From: Pseudomonas farris
GTDB lineage: Bacteria; Pseudomonadota; Gammaproteobacteria; Pseudomonadales; Pseudomonadaceae
Length of the DNA: 64,000 nucleotides
Reading direction: 5' to 3'
Assembly: GCF_019145235.1 (NCBI RefSeq)
Contig: NZ_JAHSTV010000010.1
Location: 124,001-188,000, forward strand
The notes under the pieces are model-generated. The model was not told the DNA's origin. It ran no database searches and saw only the letters and a program-made list of their open reading frames with translations. Positions 53,903 through 61,232 of this stretch are shown here, one piece after another. Position 1 is the first letter of the stretch, and every line of letters starts with the position of its first letter. The translations under genes and the position numbers were made by a program.

Positions 53903-54044
53903 ATGCTATGGACCCACCATCCCTTCAACCATGACCTATGGTGATAGCCTGATACTCAATGAACAACTACTCAATGCACTGGAGCGTTGTAATCATCAGG
54001 TACGGGGAGTTCGACGGTTGGAAGCCTATCGTTCGTCTCCCTGA
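53721..54044 (+). CDS. Outer-membrane lipoprotein spanin (Rz1-like), nested in Rz
   Basis: 107 residues in another frame, starting inside the Rz-like gene and ending 142 bases beyond it. Signal peptide with lipobox LLLSGC (lipid-bearing Cys39), then a Pro-rich segment (APLPPVPIPA) as in Rz1. A shorter start cannot be excluded. Overlap of two frames in this way is a hallmark of phage spanin pairs. Confidence 0.82.
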   Translation: MLNSNANNTVNRYKPLLKRYWLKSPVLGSLSLLLLLSGCASTPNKSAPLPPVPIPASLLVECYGPTIPSTMTYGDSLILNEQLLNALERCNHQVRGVRRLEAYRSSP

Positions 54045-54249
54045 AAAAGTCTAGTTCAACAATAGACCATGTAGCCTACGACTTAATCGCCCTAAGAATA
54101 TCTTTCATCCGGCCTGGAATTTTCTGAACCTCAAGCAGCGAGAACATAAAAAATCCGTGCCCTCCCCTAATGCGGCAGAAACTGAAACAAGAGCTATACC
54201 ATCAACGTTTCCATTACGTACTCAATCAATTTTGTAGAGGCTTTGTAAA
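54045..54249. other. Gap after the lysis cassette
   Basis: No gene or clear signal apart from GAGG nine bases before the next start. Confidence 0.4.
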
Positions 54250-54912
54250 ATGTACAGCGCCAAACACACTACGAAACAGCACCCTATTAAAACACAATCT
54301 TCGGATAAAGATGATCCAGAAGAATGGGTGGATGATTTTCTATTTCGCTACCGAGAGGAAACAAGCAAGGAAAATGGATACTTATTCAACGAAAAAATGA
54401 CGAAATTTGTAAATACCAAACTTAGACTAATAGAAACGTTGCGAAACTCTAAAAAAATGGAAAGCACTTCCGAGCAAATCAAACAAACAATAGAGAGCCA
54501 CATTGATGACCTGTTGACAATCATCCCTGGGGGAATCATTGACGGAATGGTTTCAATTGAAAATAAAGGTGATATTTTAAAGAAAAGCCCATACAAAACA
54601 CTTTTCATTGACAATGGGTCATATTTTATCGATTCAAATTCTCTAGCGGATGGTTGGTTTTGTTTTGTTATTTTGACCAGTCGCCCTTGGGAGGTTAGGC
54701 TGGGAGAGCGTAAAGATGGCGGACATACAGCTATTTCCATAGGTGCCGCAGTTTATTATGCTGGAGAGATAGAGTTTACAAATGGAAAACTTATCTCATG
54801 GAACAATTCAAGTGGCCATTATACGCCGCCTGAAAATCTCCACAAGCAAGTCCAACAACTTACAATTGGCCACCTTTTTCCGGAAGAAAAATTTAAAGAT
54901 CACAGTGAATAG
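54250..54912 (+). CDS. Candidate cargo protein with a GEIEF...WNNSSGHY domain
   Basis: I do not recognise a precise family. 220 residues from ATG 54250, with GAGG nine bases upstream; no signal peptide. The N-terminal 45 residues are polar and low in complexity (KHTTKQHPIKTQSSDKDDPEEW), as in eCIS cargo leaders, followed by a helical region (~45-85). The C-terminal ~100 residues are beta-rich and contain GGHTAISIGAAVYYAGEIEF and LISWNNSSGHYTPPE, a motif seen at the C-termini of various toxin-like proteins. Base composition is clearly AT-rich compared with flanking core genes. Position beside the lysis genes supports a payload or a toxin, unproven. Confidence 0.55.
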   Translation: MYSAKHTTKQHPIKTQSSDKDDPEEWVDDFLFRYREETSKENGYLFNEKMTKFVNTKLRLIETLRNSKKMESTSEQIKQTIESHIDDLLTIIPGGIIDGMVSIENKGDILKKSPYKTLFIDNGSYFIDSNSLADGWFCFVILTSRPWEVRLGERKDGGHTAISIGAAVYYAGEIEFTNGKLISWNNSSGHYTPPENLHKQVQQLTIGHLFPEEKFKDHSE

Positions 54913-54959
54913 TTTGGCGGGAGGCTCTGTACGAAAACTCTTGAAAGACCGAAATAGGT

Positions 54960-55109
54960 AAAAGCGCAGGTTACCACATTGTTCGGCTCAAACACCTGCG
55001 CGCTCAGGGTGCTCTTAATATCGCGCTCGGCCATGCTGAACAGGCTACGCACCGGAACATAGCGCCACTCCTCACTGTTCACTGCCAAGGTCCGGGCGCC
55101 ATGTACCAC
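54960..55109 (-). pseudogene. Remnant of another contractile sheath gene
   Basis: About 48 codons on the minus strand read HGARTLAVNSEEWRYVPVRS, LFSMAERDIKSTLSAQVFEPNN, which is the conserved middle of a sheath protein C-terminal domain (compare VWGARTLEDTDSWRYVPVRR in pvc2). It is not a copy of pvc2, 3 or 4 at the base level. There is no start, and the rest of the gene is missing. It suggests a second eCIS or myophage tail locus once lay here. Confidence 0.7.
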
Positions 55110-55515
55110 GATCGGATAACTAGCGAATTAGGCCCCGAAAACAAAGTAACTGCAGCACTTCTAGCGGTAGGTGTACTTAATGGAGCGGATACCAGAAAAT
55201 AGAGTCTCGAGAATAACAAGAACACCTAAAAAGTCAAATACCTGCAAGAATATTTGTATAGTCGCCTGTTATCCATCTGCCTTTATTGAAAAAAAAATAT
55301 AAACAGCGATAAAATCACCCGATCAAGTATAACTATCCAACTTATAAACACCTCACAGTAAACACAAGCATTTCGTCAACCTCTGCAATATGCTCTTCAG
55401 CTTTCAATATCAGTTTCTCGATTACTGCCAAGAGTTGTTTCTGAGCAGATATACTTTCTGGCTCTTACCAGCATTTGATTAACTCATCAGCACTCACAGT
55501 CAAGGAGCTCCAGCA
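55110..55515. other. 405 bases without an intact gene; one orphan coding fragment
   Basis: On the plus strand 55125-55202 reads ELGPENKVTAALLAVGVLNG then ADTRK and a stop, which looks like the end of a former protein. The remainder is AT-rich. AAGGAG at its right end is the ribosome site of the next gene. Confidence 0.4.
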
Positions 55516-55959
55516 ATGAAACAGCCTGCACAAGGTGCAACTCCACTCGGGGAGCACTTCTATCTTTATCAAAAACAACCAGGTAATCCTAGTAAAAAAC
55601 TTATCATAACGAGCCACGGAGCCTATGTGCCCGGCATGCATACTCGTGTCCCGTCCAATACCTCACTGGATTTTTATGGTCCAGACGGCAAGACCCTAGA
55701 AGATCCGGGTTTGAGTAGTATCATGCGTAACGAGGTTACGCCCTTTGAACATCAAAAACCCGACAATCCAGTACGTAATTACTTGCTTTCCAAATATAGC
55801 AAGGATTCATATTTCTCCATCAGCTATAGCGTCAAGCTAGAGGGCATAGACGTACTGACTATTCGAAGTCGTAAGACACCCGCACTACTGCTGGAGAACA
55901 GTACCCTTTCATTACAGAACGCCCTTGCCGAGTTGGCAAAAAAGAGGTATCCATTATGA
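55516..55959 (+). CDS. Stv-like putative adhesin/toxin-associated protein
   Basis: 147 residues from ATG 55516 with strong AAGGAG upstream. The pattern KKLIITSHGAYVPGM (an HG motif after a hydrophobic strand), LDFYGPDGKTLEDPGL and DVLTIRSRKTPALLL fits a small alpha/beta domain of the Stv-like putative adhesin type found beside toxin loci. Residue spacing recalls Cys/Ser hydrolase folds, but I see no assured nucleophile, so enzymatic activity is open. No signal peptide. It is probably part of the island's accessory cargo. Confidence 0.55.
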   Translation: MKQPAQGATPLGEHFYLYQKQPGNPSKKLIITSHGAYVPGMHTRVPSNTSLDFYGPDGKTLEDPGLSSIMRNEVTPFEHQKPDNPVRNYLLSKYSKDSYFSISYSVKLEGIDVLTIRSRKTPALLLENSTLSLQNALAELAKKRYPL

Positions 55960-56350
55960 AGAAGTACACTGTGTTTTCTGTCGCAACTTCCTGCTCCATC
56001 CGATGCCAGAAACCTATGTCGCTCCAATAGCGTTGGAACAGCTACCTATGCAGGTCGCACACACGTCGCGACAGTGGCCAATGAGTATTTCAACCGCGAC
56101 CAAAAGCCCCGCTACGCTCCATAGACCTCATTATCCTCGCAGCCTTTTATCAATCCGTTTTGCCTTGCCGAGCGACGAGGGTACCGAAAAACCGCGCATC
56201 ACCCGCGAAAGCAAGACCCACAGCGAGATTCTGGGGGAGTTCGATCACTATGATTATTCCGACCGTGTCATCCAACGCGGTCAGCATCTGCCCAAACAGA
56301 CGCTGGAACGCCAGCGCCACGACTCCCAGTTGGTCCGAAGGCATTAATGA
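55956..56350 (+). pseudogene. Degraded gene fragments downstream of the Stv-like gene
   Basis: An ATG at 55956 overlaps the preceding stop and opens only ~23 codons. Further plus-strand pieces in different frames look once-coding: VGTATYAGRTHVATVANEYF near 56030, and ALPSDEGTEKPRITRESKTH, LGEFDHYDYSDRVIQRGQHL near 56160-56340. Several frameshifts would be needed to join them. The original function is not recognised; the last part has some likeness to secretion-spike proteins. Confidence 0.4.
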
Positions 56351-56396
56351 TCTGCCTGCTGCTGGTCAATGATTGCATCCAACATCAGGCAGTTTG

Positions 56397-56558
56397 TCAG
56401 TGCGACCTCATCCCCGCCGCCTGCATGAACAATCGAATCAGCATGGCGAACACACCCAGCGCCGCCACGCTACCCACGTATATCATCACCATCCAGCCCA
56501 GCCGCTGCCACAGAGGTGGCTTGTACTCGGCCGACTCAACAATCCTCTTACTATCCAT
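56397..56558 (-). CDS. Small membrane subunit DUF2474 of the cyanide-insensitive oxidase
   Basis: 53 residues from ATG 56558, with GAGGAG upstream; too short for many gene callers. Pattern YKPPLWQRLGWMVMIYVGSVAALGVFAMLIRLFMQAAG gives, in two parts, the DUF2474 signature WQRLGWM and one membrane helix. It follows cioB by 15 bases. Like CydX it probably stabilises the oxidase complex. Confidence 0.85.
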   Translation of the reverse strand: MDSKRIVESAEYKPPLWQRLGWMVMIYVGSVAALGVFAMLIRLFMQAAGMRSH

Positions 56559-56573
56559 TGGAGCACTCCTCTA

Positions 56574-57581
56574 CTAGTGGTAACCATCTTCGTGGGTGAC
56601 CTTGCCGCGGAACACGTAGTAGCTCCAGAAGGTATAACCCAGGATGAACGGAATGATGAATAAGGCGCCGACCAGGAGGAAGCCCTGGCTTTGCGGTGGT
56701 GAAGCGGCGTCCCAGATCGAGATCGACGGCGGTACGATGTTCGGCCACAGGCTGATCCCCAGACCGCTGTAGCCGAGAAAAATCAGTACCAGAGTCAACA
56801 GGAACGGCGTGTAGTGCGCGTTACGCGCCACCGCGCGAATCAGACCGTAAAGGGTCACCAGCACCAGGAGAGGCACTGGCAGGAACCAGAACAGGTTTGG
56901 CAAGGTGAACCAACGTGCAGCGATCTCGGGATGGGTCATTGGAGTCCAGATACTGACGATACCGATCACCGCCAGCAGCACCAACGCCAGCGGTCGCGCC
57001 AGGTTGTGCATCTGCTCCTGCAACTTGCCTTCGGTTTTCATGATTAGCCAGGTGCAGCCGAGTAGCGCATACGCAACGATCAGCGCCACGCCGCAGAACA
57101 GGCTGAACGGGGTCAACCAATCCAGCCCACCGCCAGCGTACTGGCGGTTGACCACTTGTATGCCATCAATAAACGCACCCAGTGCCACGCCCTGGAAGAA
57201 CGTGGCGACCAGCGAACCGCCAATGAAGGCCTTGTCCCAGATGTGCCGCTTGGCATCCTTGGCTTTGAAGCGGAACTCGAACGCCACACCGCGAAAGATC
57301 AGCCCGATCAGCATCAGAATCAGCGGTAGGTACAACGCCGAGAGCACCACCGAATAGGCCAGTGGAAACGCACCGAACAACGCTGCGCCGCCCAATACCA
57401 GCCAGGTTTCGTTACCGTCCCAGACTGGCGCGACGGTGTTCATCATTACGTCGCGATCACTTTTGCCCTTGATGAACGGGAATAGAATCCCTATTCCCAG
57501 GTCGAAGCCATCCATGACCACGTACATCATGATGCCGAAGATGATGATCACGGCCCAGATCAGCGGAAGATCAATACCCAT
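56574..57581 (-). CDS. cioB: Cyanide-insensitive bd-type quinol oxidase subunit II (CioB/CydB)
   Basis: Integral membrane partner of CioA, 335 residues with about eight helices. Conserved starts: MGIDLPLIWAVIIIFGIMMYV, DGFDLGIGILFPF, NTVAPVWDGNETWLVLGGAALFGAFP, and RGVAFEFRFK. It stops 15 bases before the DUF2474 gene and starts 3 bases after cioA. Assembly gives a quinol oxidase with low haem d content that tolerates cyanide. Confidence 0.95.
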   Translation of the reverse strand: MGIDLPLIWAVIIIFGIMMYVVMDGFDLGIGILFPFIKGKSDRDVMMNTVAPVWDGNETWLVLGGAALFGAFPLAYSVVLSALYLPLILMLIGLIFRGVAFEFRFKAKDAKRHIWDKAFIGGSLVATFFQGVALGAFIDGIQVVNRQYAGGGLDWLTPFSLFCGVALIVAYALLGCTWLIMKTEGKLQEQMHNLARPLALVLLAVIGIVSIWTPMTHPEIAARWFTLPNLFWFLPVPLLVLVTLYGLIRAVARNAHYTPFLLTLVLIFLGYSGLGISLWPNIVPPSISIWDAASPPQSQGFLLVGALFIIPFILGYTFWSYYVFRGKVTHEDGYH

Positions 57582-57584
57582 GAT

Positions 57585-59024
57585 TCAAATCTCCTTGTTC
57601 AGGCTGTGGCTGTATTCGCCTTCACCGTTGTCGTCGGCTGCGGACAGCGGACGGGCCGGGGTGCGTTGCTGGCCAGGACCACCGTGGCTCGGTTCGGCAC
57701 CTTCGTTGGTTTTCGGCCCTTTGCGCACCAGGCGCATCATGTAGCCCAGGCCGACGCTGAACAGCGAGAAATAGACCACGACAAACAGCGCCAGGGTGAT
57801 GCTCATCTGCGTGACGCTGTGCCCGGAGGACGCATCCGCCGTGCGCATCAAGCCGTACACCACCCACGGCTGACGGCCGATTTCAGTGGTGAACCAGCCG
57901 GCGAGGATTGCGATCAGACCGGACGGCCCCATCCACAACGCCAGGTACAGGAACGCACGGTTCGAATACAGCGTGCCTCGCTTGCGCAACCACAGGCTCC
58001 ATAATCCGGTGAGGATCATCAGCATGCCGAGGCCGGCCATGACCCGGAACGACCAGAAAATGATGGTCGAGTTGGGGCGATCTTCAGGCGCGAACGATTT
58101 CAACGCCGACACCTGTTTGTCCAGGCTATGGGTCAGGATCAGGCTGCCCAGGTACGGAATTTCCACCGCAAAGCGGGTCTTCTCGGCTTTCATGTCCGGC
58201 AGGCCGAACAGAATCAGCGGGGTCGGTTCGTTGCCATGGTTTTCCCAGTGGCCTTCGATCGCGGCAATTTTTGCCGGCTGATGCTTGAGGGTATTGAGGC
58301 CATGGAAGTCACCGATAACAGCCTGAATCGGCGCCACGATCAAAGCCATCCACATGGCCATCGACAACATGGTGCGGATCGCAGGATTGTCCTTGCCCCG
58401 CAGCAAGTGCCAGGCCGCCGAAGAACCGACAAAGAACGCCGTGGCAACGAACGCCGCCGTGGCCATGTGCATCAGGCGGTACGGGAACGACGGGTTGAAG
58501 ATCACCGCCAGCCAGTCCACCGGAATCATCTGGCCGTTAACGATTTCGAAGCCCTGAGGGGTCTGCATCCAGCTGTTGGAGGCAAGAATCCAGAAGGTCG
58601 ATATCAGCGTTCCAAGAGACACCATAATGGTAGAAAAAAAGTGCAGGCCGCGCCCAACCCGATTCCAGCCGAACAGCATCACGCCCAAAAACCCCGCCTC
58701 AAGGAAGAAGGCGGTGAGTACTTCATAGGTGAGCAGAGTACCGGTAATGGGGCCAGCGAAGTCCGAGAAGCGGCTCCAGTTGGTGCCGAACTGATAGGCC
58801 ATGACCAAACCGGACACCACACCCATGCCGAAGTTGACGGCAAAGATTTTCGACCAGAAATGGTACAGATCCCGATAGGTATCGTTGCGGGTCTTTAACC
58901 AAAGGCCCTCAAGTACCGCCAGGTAACCGGCCAAACCGAGTGTGATAGCTGGGAATATAATATGGAACGAGATCGTAAATGCGAACTGCATTCGTGCCAG
59001 GTCTAAAGCTTGCAAATTAAACAT
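57585..59024 (-). CDS. cioA: Cyanide-insensitive bd-type quinol oxidase subunit I (CioA/CydA)
   Basis: Catalytic subunit carrying haems b558, b595 and d; 479 residues. Seen: LDLARMQFAFTISFHIIFPA (axial His), GMGVVSGLVMAYQFGTNW, GFLGVMLFGWNRVG, and the short quinol-binding loop that marks the Cio subclass (VEIPYLGSLILTHSLDKQV), then GWFTTEIGRQPWVVYGLMRTADA. The short Q-loop and the DUF2474 partner favour CioAB over classical CydAB. Confidence 0.95.
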   Translation of the reverse strand: MFNLQALDLARMQFAFTISFHIIFPAITLGLAGYLAVLEGLWLKTRNDTYRDLYHFWSKIFAVNFGMGVVSGLVMAYQFGTNWSRFSDFAGPITGTLLTYEVLTAFFLEAGFLGVMLFGWNRVGRGLHFFSTIMVSLGTLISTFWILASNSWMQTPQGFEIVNGQMIPVDWLAVIFNPSFPYRLMHMATAAFVATAFFVGSSAAWHLLRGKDNPAIRTMLSMAMWMALIVAPIQAVIGDFHGLNTLKHQPAKIAAIEGHWENHGNEPTPLILFGLPDMKAEKTRFAVEIPYLGSLILTHSLDKQVSALKSFAPEDRPNSTIIFWSFRVMAGLGMLMILTGLWSLWLRKRGTLYSNRAFLYLALWMGPSGLIAILAGWFTTEIGRQPWVVYGLMRTADASSGHSVTQMSITLALFVVVYFSLFSVGLGYMMRLVRKGPKTNEGAEPSHGGPGQQRTPARPLSAADDNGEGEYSHSLNKEI

Positions 59025-59186
59025 AACTGCCCTCTCAGGTGCGGGTAAATCATGACCGGAACGGCGTTTTTCATGGTAGTTGTTGCGTCCTATACGACCG
59101 ACTTACCTTCTCTGTCGGGAATGGAGTGCAGGATCGTGGCCGACAAGCTCGAACTTTCTTTTAATCAATAGCAGGCCATTGAGCAA

Positions 59187-59209
59187 ACTTCAGTCATCAT
59201 GACTGAAGT
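59187..59209. promoter_or_regulatory. 23-base palindrome upstream of cioA
   Basis: ACTTCAGTCAT-C-ATGACTGAAGT, exact around a single central base, 163 bases before the cioA start and ~80 bases after dsbB ends. A one-base loop cannot form a good hairpin, so a DNA-binding dimer site is more likely than a terminator. Confidence 0.5.
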
Positions 59210-59239
59210 GCAAAGGATGAGTTATTGGAGTACAGCGAA

Positions 59240-59263
59240 CCTGTGAGGTCATTCCCTCACAGG
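59240..59263 (-). terminator. Hairpin after dsbB
   Basis: CCTGTGAGG / CCTCACAGG with a 6-base loop, 28 bases beyond the dsbB stop. There is no T tract, so termination is only possible. Confidence 0.4.
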
Positions 59264-59290
59264 CCGAAGGAAAATTACATCTAAACGGCA

Positions 59291-59881
59291 CTAGTTCGTT
59301 AGTAGTTGATAAACCACAGGATCAGCCTCGCACTCACCGGCACCACACTCCAGCACTGTAGACACCAGGTTTGCAGCTATCAGGAAAATGAATACGGCAA
59401 TGGCCAATTTTCCAAGAACGTGCATCTGTTGCTGTATTGGCGATGGCCGCTCCCAGGTCTTAAGCATTAGAAGCCCTGAGATGAATATAATAGCGGCGAG
59501 GGCAGACACGACGGCCCATGTATAGAAGTGCAGGCCAAAAAGTGCCAACCCATAACCCGCATCTCCCGGCATGATATGTAAAAACATCTGACGCGAGGCA
59601 ATGGCCCCGGTGAGCAGACTCCCCAATAACGCAACACCGTAATGCGCACTGCGTATACCGAAGCGCACATTCATTAAAAAGCCAAAGCCTACGGTAATCA
59701 TGCCCACCCGTTGCAGAAGGCACAACGGACACGGTAGTTCATGCTCCACCAACTGATAGTAGAAAGCGATTACCAGTGACGCGCTTATACCAAGAAGACC
59801 AATGATATTCAGGACATCGCCAATATTGAGCTGGAGCGTATTTTTTTCAGTCGAGGACTGCATACTGTAGTTACTCGCCAT
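59291..59881 (-). CDS. dsbB: DsbB-family disulfide oxidoreductase
   Basis: Four-helix inner-membrane protein of 196 residues that passes electrons from DsbA to quinone. First periplasmic cysteine pair in HELPCPLCLLQRVGM; second in LECGAGECEADP near the C-terminus. It has an N-terminal cytosolic extension of ~25 residues. Preceded by a DUF5993 gene in the same orientation, a common pairing. It may reoxidise the DsbA-like protein of the sulfite operon, which is on the other side of the island. Confidence 0.9.
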   Translation of the reverse strand: MASNYSMQSSTEKNTLQLNIGDVLNIIGLLGISASLVIAFYYQLVEHELPCPLCLLQRVGMITVGFGFLMNVRFGIRSAHYGVALLGSLLTGAIASRQMFLHIMPGDAGYGLALFGLHFYTWAVVSALAAIIFISGLLMLKTWERPSPIQQQMHVLGKLAIAVFIFLIAANLVSTVLECGAGECEADPVVYQLLTN

Positions 59882-59893
59882 GGGAAATTCCTT

Positions 59894-60052
59894 TTAGAAC
59901 GATAGGGTGAATGGGTCTGTCGAGTGATAGTCAAACCATGCAACAGAGACAATCAATAGCAGAAGCCATAGACTGAACCCCACTCGCTTCTTCCCCAAAA
60001 ACAGAGCAACAGCACTCATCAAAGCAATTAAGAATGGCAAAAACATATACAT
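59894..60052 (-). CDS. Small membrane protein DUF5993, partner of dsbB
   Basis: 52 residues from ATG 60052, with AGGAAGG upstream. Two hydrophobic helices (FLPFLIALMSAVALFLG; GFSLWLLLLIVSVAWFD) and the end YHSTDPFTLSF match DUF5993 proteins encoded before DsbB-like genes. Stop is 12 bases ahead of dsbB. Function unknown. Confidence 0.8.
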   Translation of the reverse strand: MYMFLPFLIALMSAVALFLGKKRVGFSLWLLLLIVSVAWFDYHSTDPFTLSF

Positions 60053-60119
60053 TATGGACCTTCCTTTTTAAAAAGCGATATAACGCTGTTTTGATTCAAG
60101 GCCAACTAACTAGCCTACG

Positions 60120-60413
60120 CCAGGGTGTATCCAAAAATCTGTTTGATCTCATCAAAAACATAATCCACCGAGCCGTATACAAACACTAAAGTGCTCAAAA
60201 CAGAACGATGTTCAACATCCAATGCCCTTCAGCAATGGATTGCAGGCCTGGAATCGCTAACGGAAGTTGAGCCAACGCCAATGCAAGGATGCTGGTGCCC
60301 ATGGTGACAGCAAACCCGTTCAGCATGAATTGGCGAATCACGTCCTGTGGTCGGCTCAATTGGCCAAGAGGTTTGGTTCCCGCGTTTATAGCGGTGAGAT
60401 CTCTAAGCGCCAT
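60120..60413 (-). pseudogene. Truncated copy of the TDT transporter gene
   Basis: Minus-strand ATG at 60413 opens a 72-codon frame (MALRDLTAINAGTKPLGQLS, RQFMLNGFAVTMGTSILALA) close to the N-terminus of the intact gene at 29065-30222; after a stop at 60195 further matching bases run to about 60120 (ARWIMFFDEAKQIF equivalent, disrupted). The remaining three quarters are absent, and the DUF5993-dsbB unit begins where the match ends. Confidence 0.88.
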
Positions 60414-60860
60414 GGCAATGTTCCTGATGTCTGTCTGTGTGAATGATCGTGTGTACAGTCTAGGTCATTTCCTTATCGGTTTTTCACCGTATTATCGTCA
60501 TGCCTTATCGATTTTACCGATAATGATTTTTTTGCACGGTGACGTTTCTCCCGCAAACGTGACGCTCACGCCGAAACGCTTGCGTGTGCAACCATATGTG
60601 CACCAAGCGTTGTCGGCAGCCTGTGAGGAAACTGCAGTAGTAATGGGGCACACTTAGGTTGCTGATGTGCCTCAGGCGGGCTCGGTTACGAGGTTTCTCG
60701 GCACACGACATCACCCGCAGCCAAGGTCGCAGCTGTTCGGGGGTAAACATCGAGATTTTGTGTGCAAGTCACGACATCGATTTTGCCCGAGCAGGCTTTG
60801 AGCGGCGAGAGACTGACTGGCCAATGGTACTGGCAAACTGGTCATGCTGGATTGTTACAA
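60120..60860 (-). repeat. Direct repeat, right copy: transporter 5' end plus upstream region
   Basis: Same orientation as 29940-30465. Promoter bases including the TTATCGG inverted repeat (60471-60523) are kept. Similarity breaks at ~60540, where about 220 unmatched bases are present, and resumes at ~60755-60860 (GATTTTGCCC...GGCTTTGAG...TGGTCATG). Confidence 0.8.
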
Positions 60861-60989
60861 GGCAGTGATTGCGCTGCTTTACCTGACTTATTTATGAGAG
60901 CAAACCCGGGAGTTCAGGCGCTTGGCCGCAGCATCAATTCAACGGGGAGAGGATTTCATCAGTGAGCTGTTTGAGAGCGATGCATCGGA
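60861..60989. other. Non-coding remnant before the feo operon end
   Basis: Nothing convincing is visible; short open frames here continue degraded sequence. Confidence 0.4.
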
Positions 60990-61232
60990 TTACTTATCAA
61001 CAGCGCGCATGGTTGGGGAACAGCAACCATTCGACTCAACTTTTTGAGCTGTTGTGTGGGTCACCGTTCGCACCGGAATGCGTTGGGCTGGTTTGCAACC
61101 CGAGGAGCAAGAGCCACAACCGCTGTCGCAACCTCCAGTTCTGGACGGCGCCAAGCGTCGCCACAGGCTAACCACGGCGACAACTAGCAGAATAGCGATC
61201 ACGCCGTATTGAGCCAAGAATCCCATTGTCAT
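60990..61232 (-). CDS. FeoB-associated Cys-rich membrane protein (FeoC position)
   Basis: 80 residues. One N-terminal helix (YGVIAILLVVAVVSLW) followed by a Cys cluster (GGCDSGCGSCSSGC) and a further NGCC pair. Such small Cys-rich membrane proteins are found after feoB and may bind or sense iron. It overlaps the feoB stop (ATGA), so translation is coupled. Confidence 0.8.
   Translation of the reverse strand: MTMGFLAQYGVIAILLVVAVVSLWRRLAPSRTGGCDSGCGSCSSGCKPAQRIPVRTVTHTTAQKVESNGCCSPTMRAVDK

Noticed and set aside
51858..54044. Complete prophage
   Set aside because: Holin, endolysin and spanins are phage-like, but there is no integrase, terminase, portal, capsid or replication gene within the window; the tail-like genes are of eCIS type.
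55824..56027. Minus-strand frame over the Stv-like gene end
   Set aside because: No start signals; the opposite strand has strong AAGGAG and coherent domain.
60140..60160. ANR-like box TTGATCTCATCAA
   Set aside because: Spacer is 3 instead of 4 bases and the site lies within former transporter coding sequence.
60514..60750. Minus-strand frame starting MFTPEQLRPWLRVM
   Set aside because: Lies in the unmatched segment of the right repeat; no ribosome site and no recognisable family, so not called a gene.
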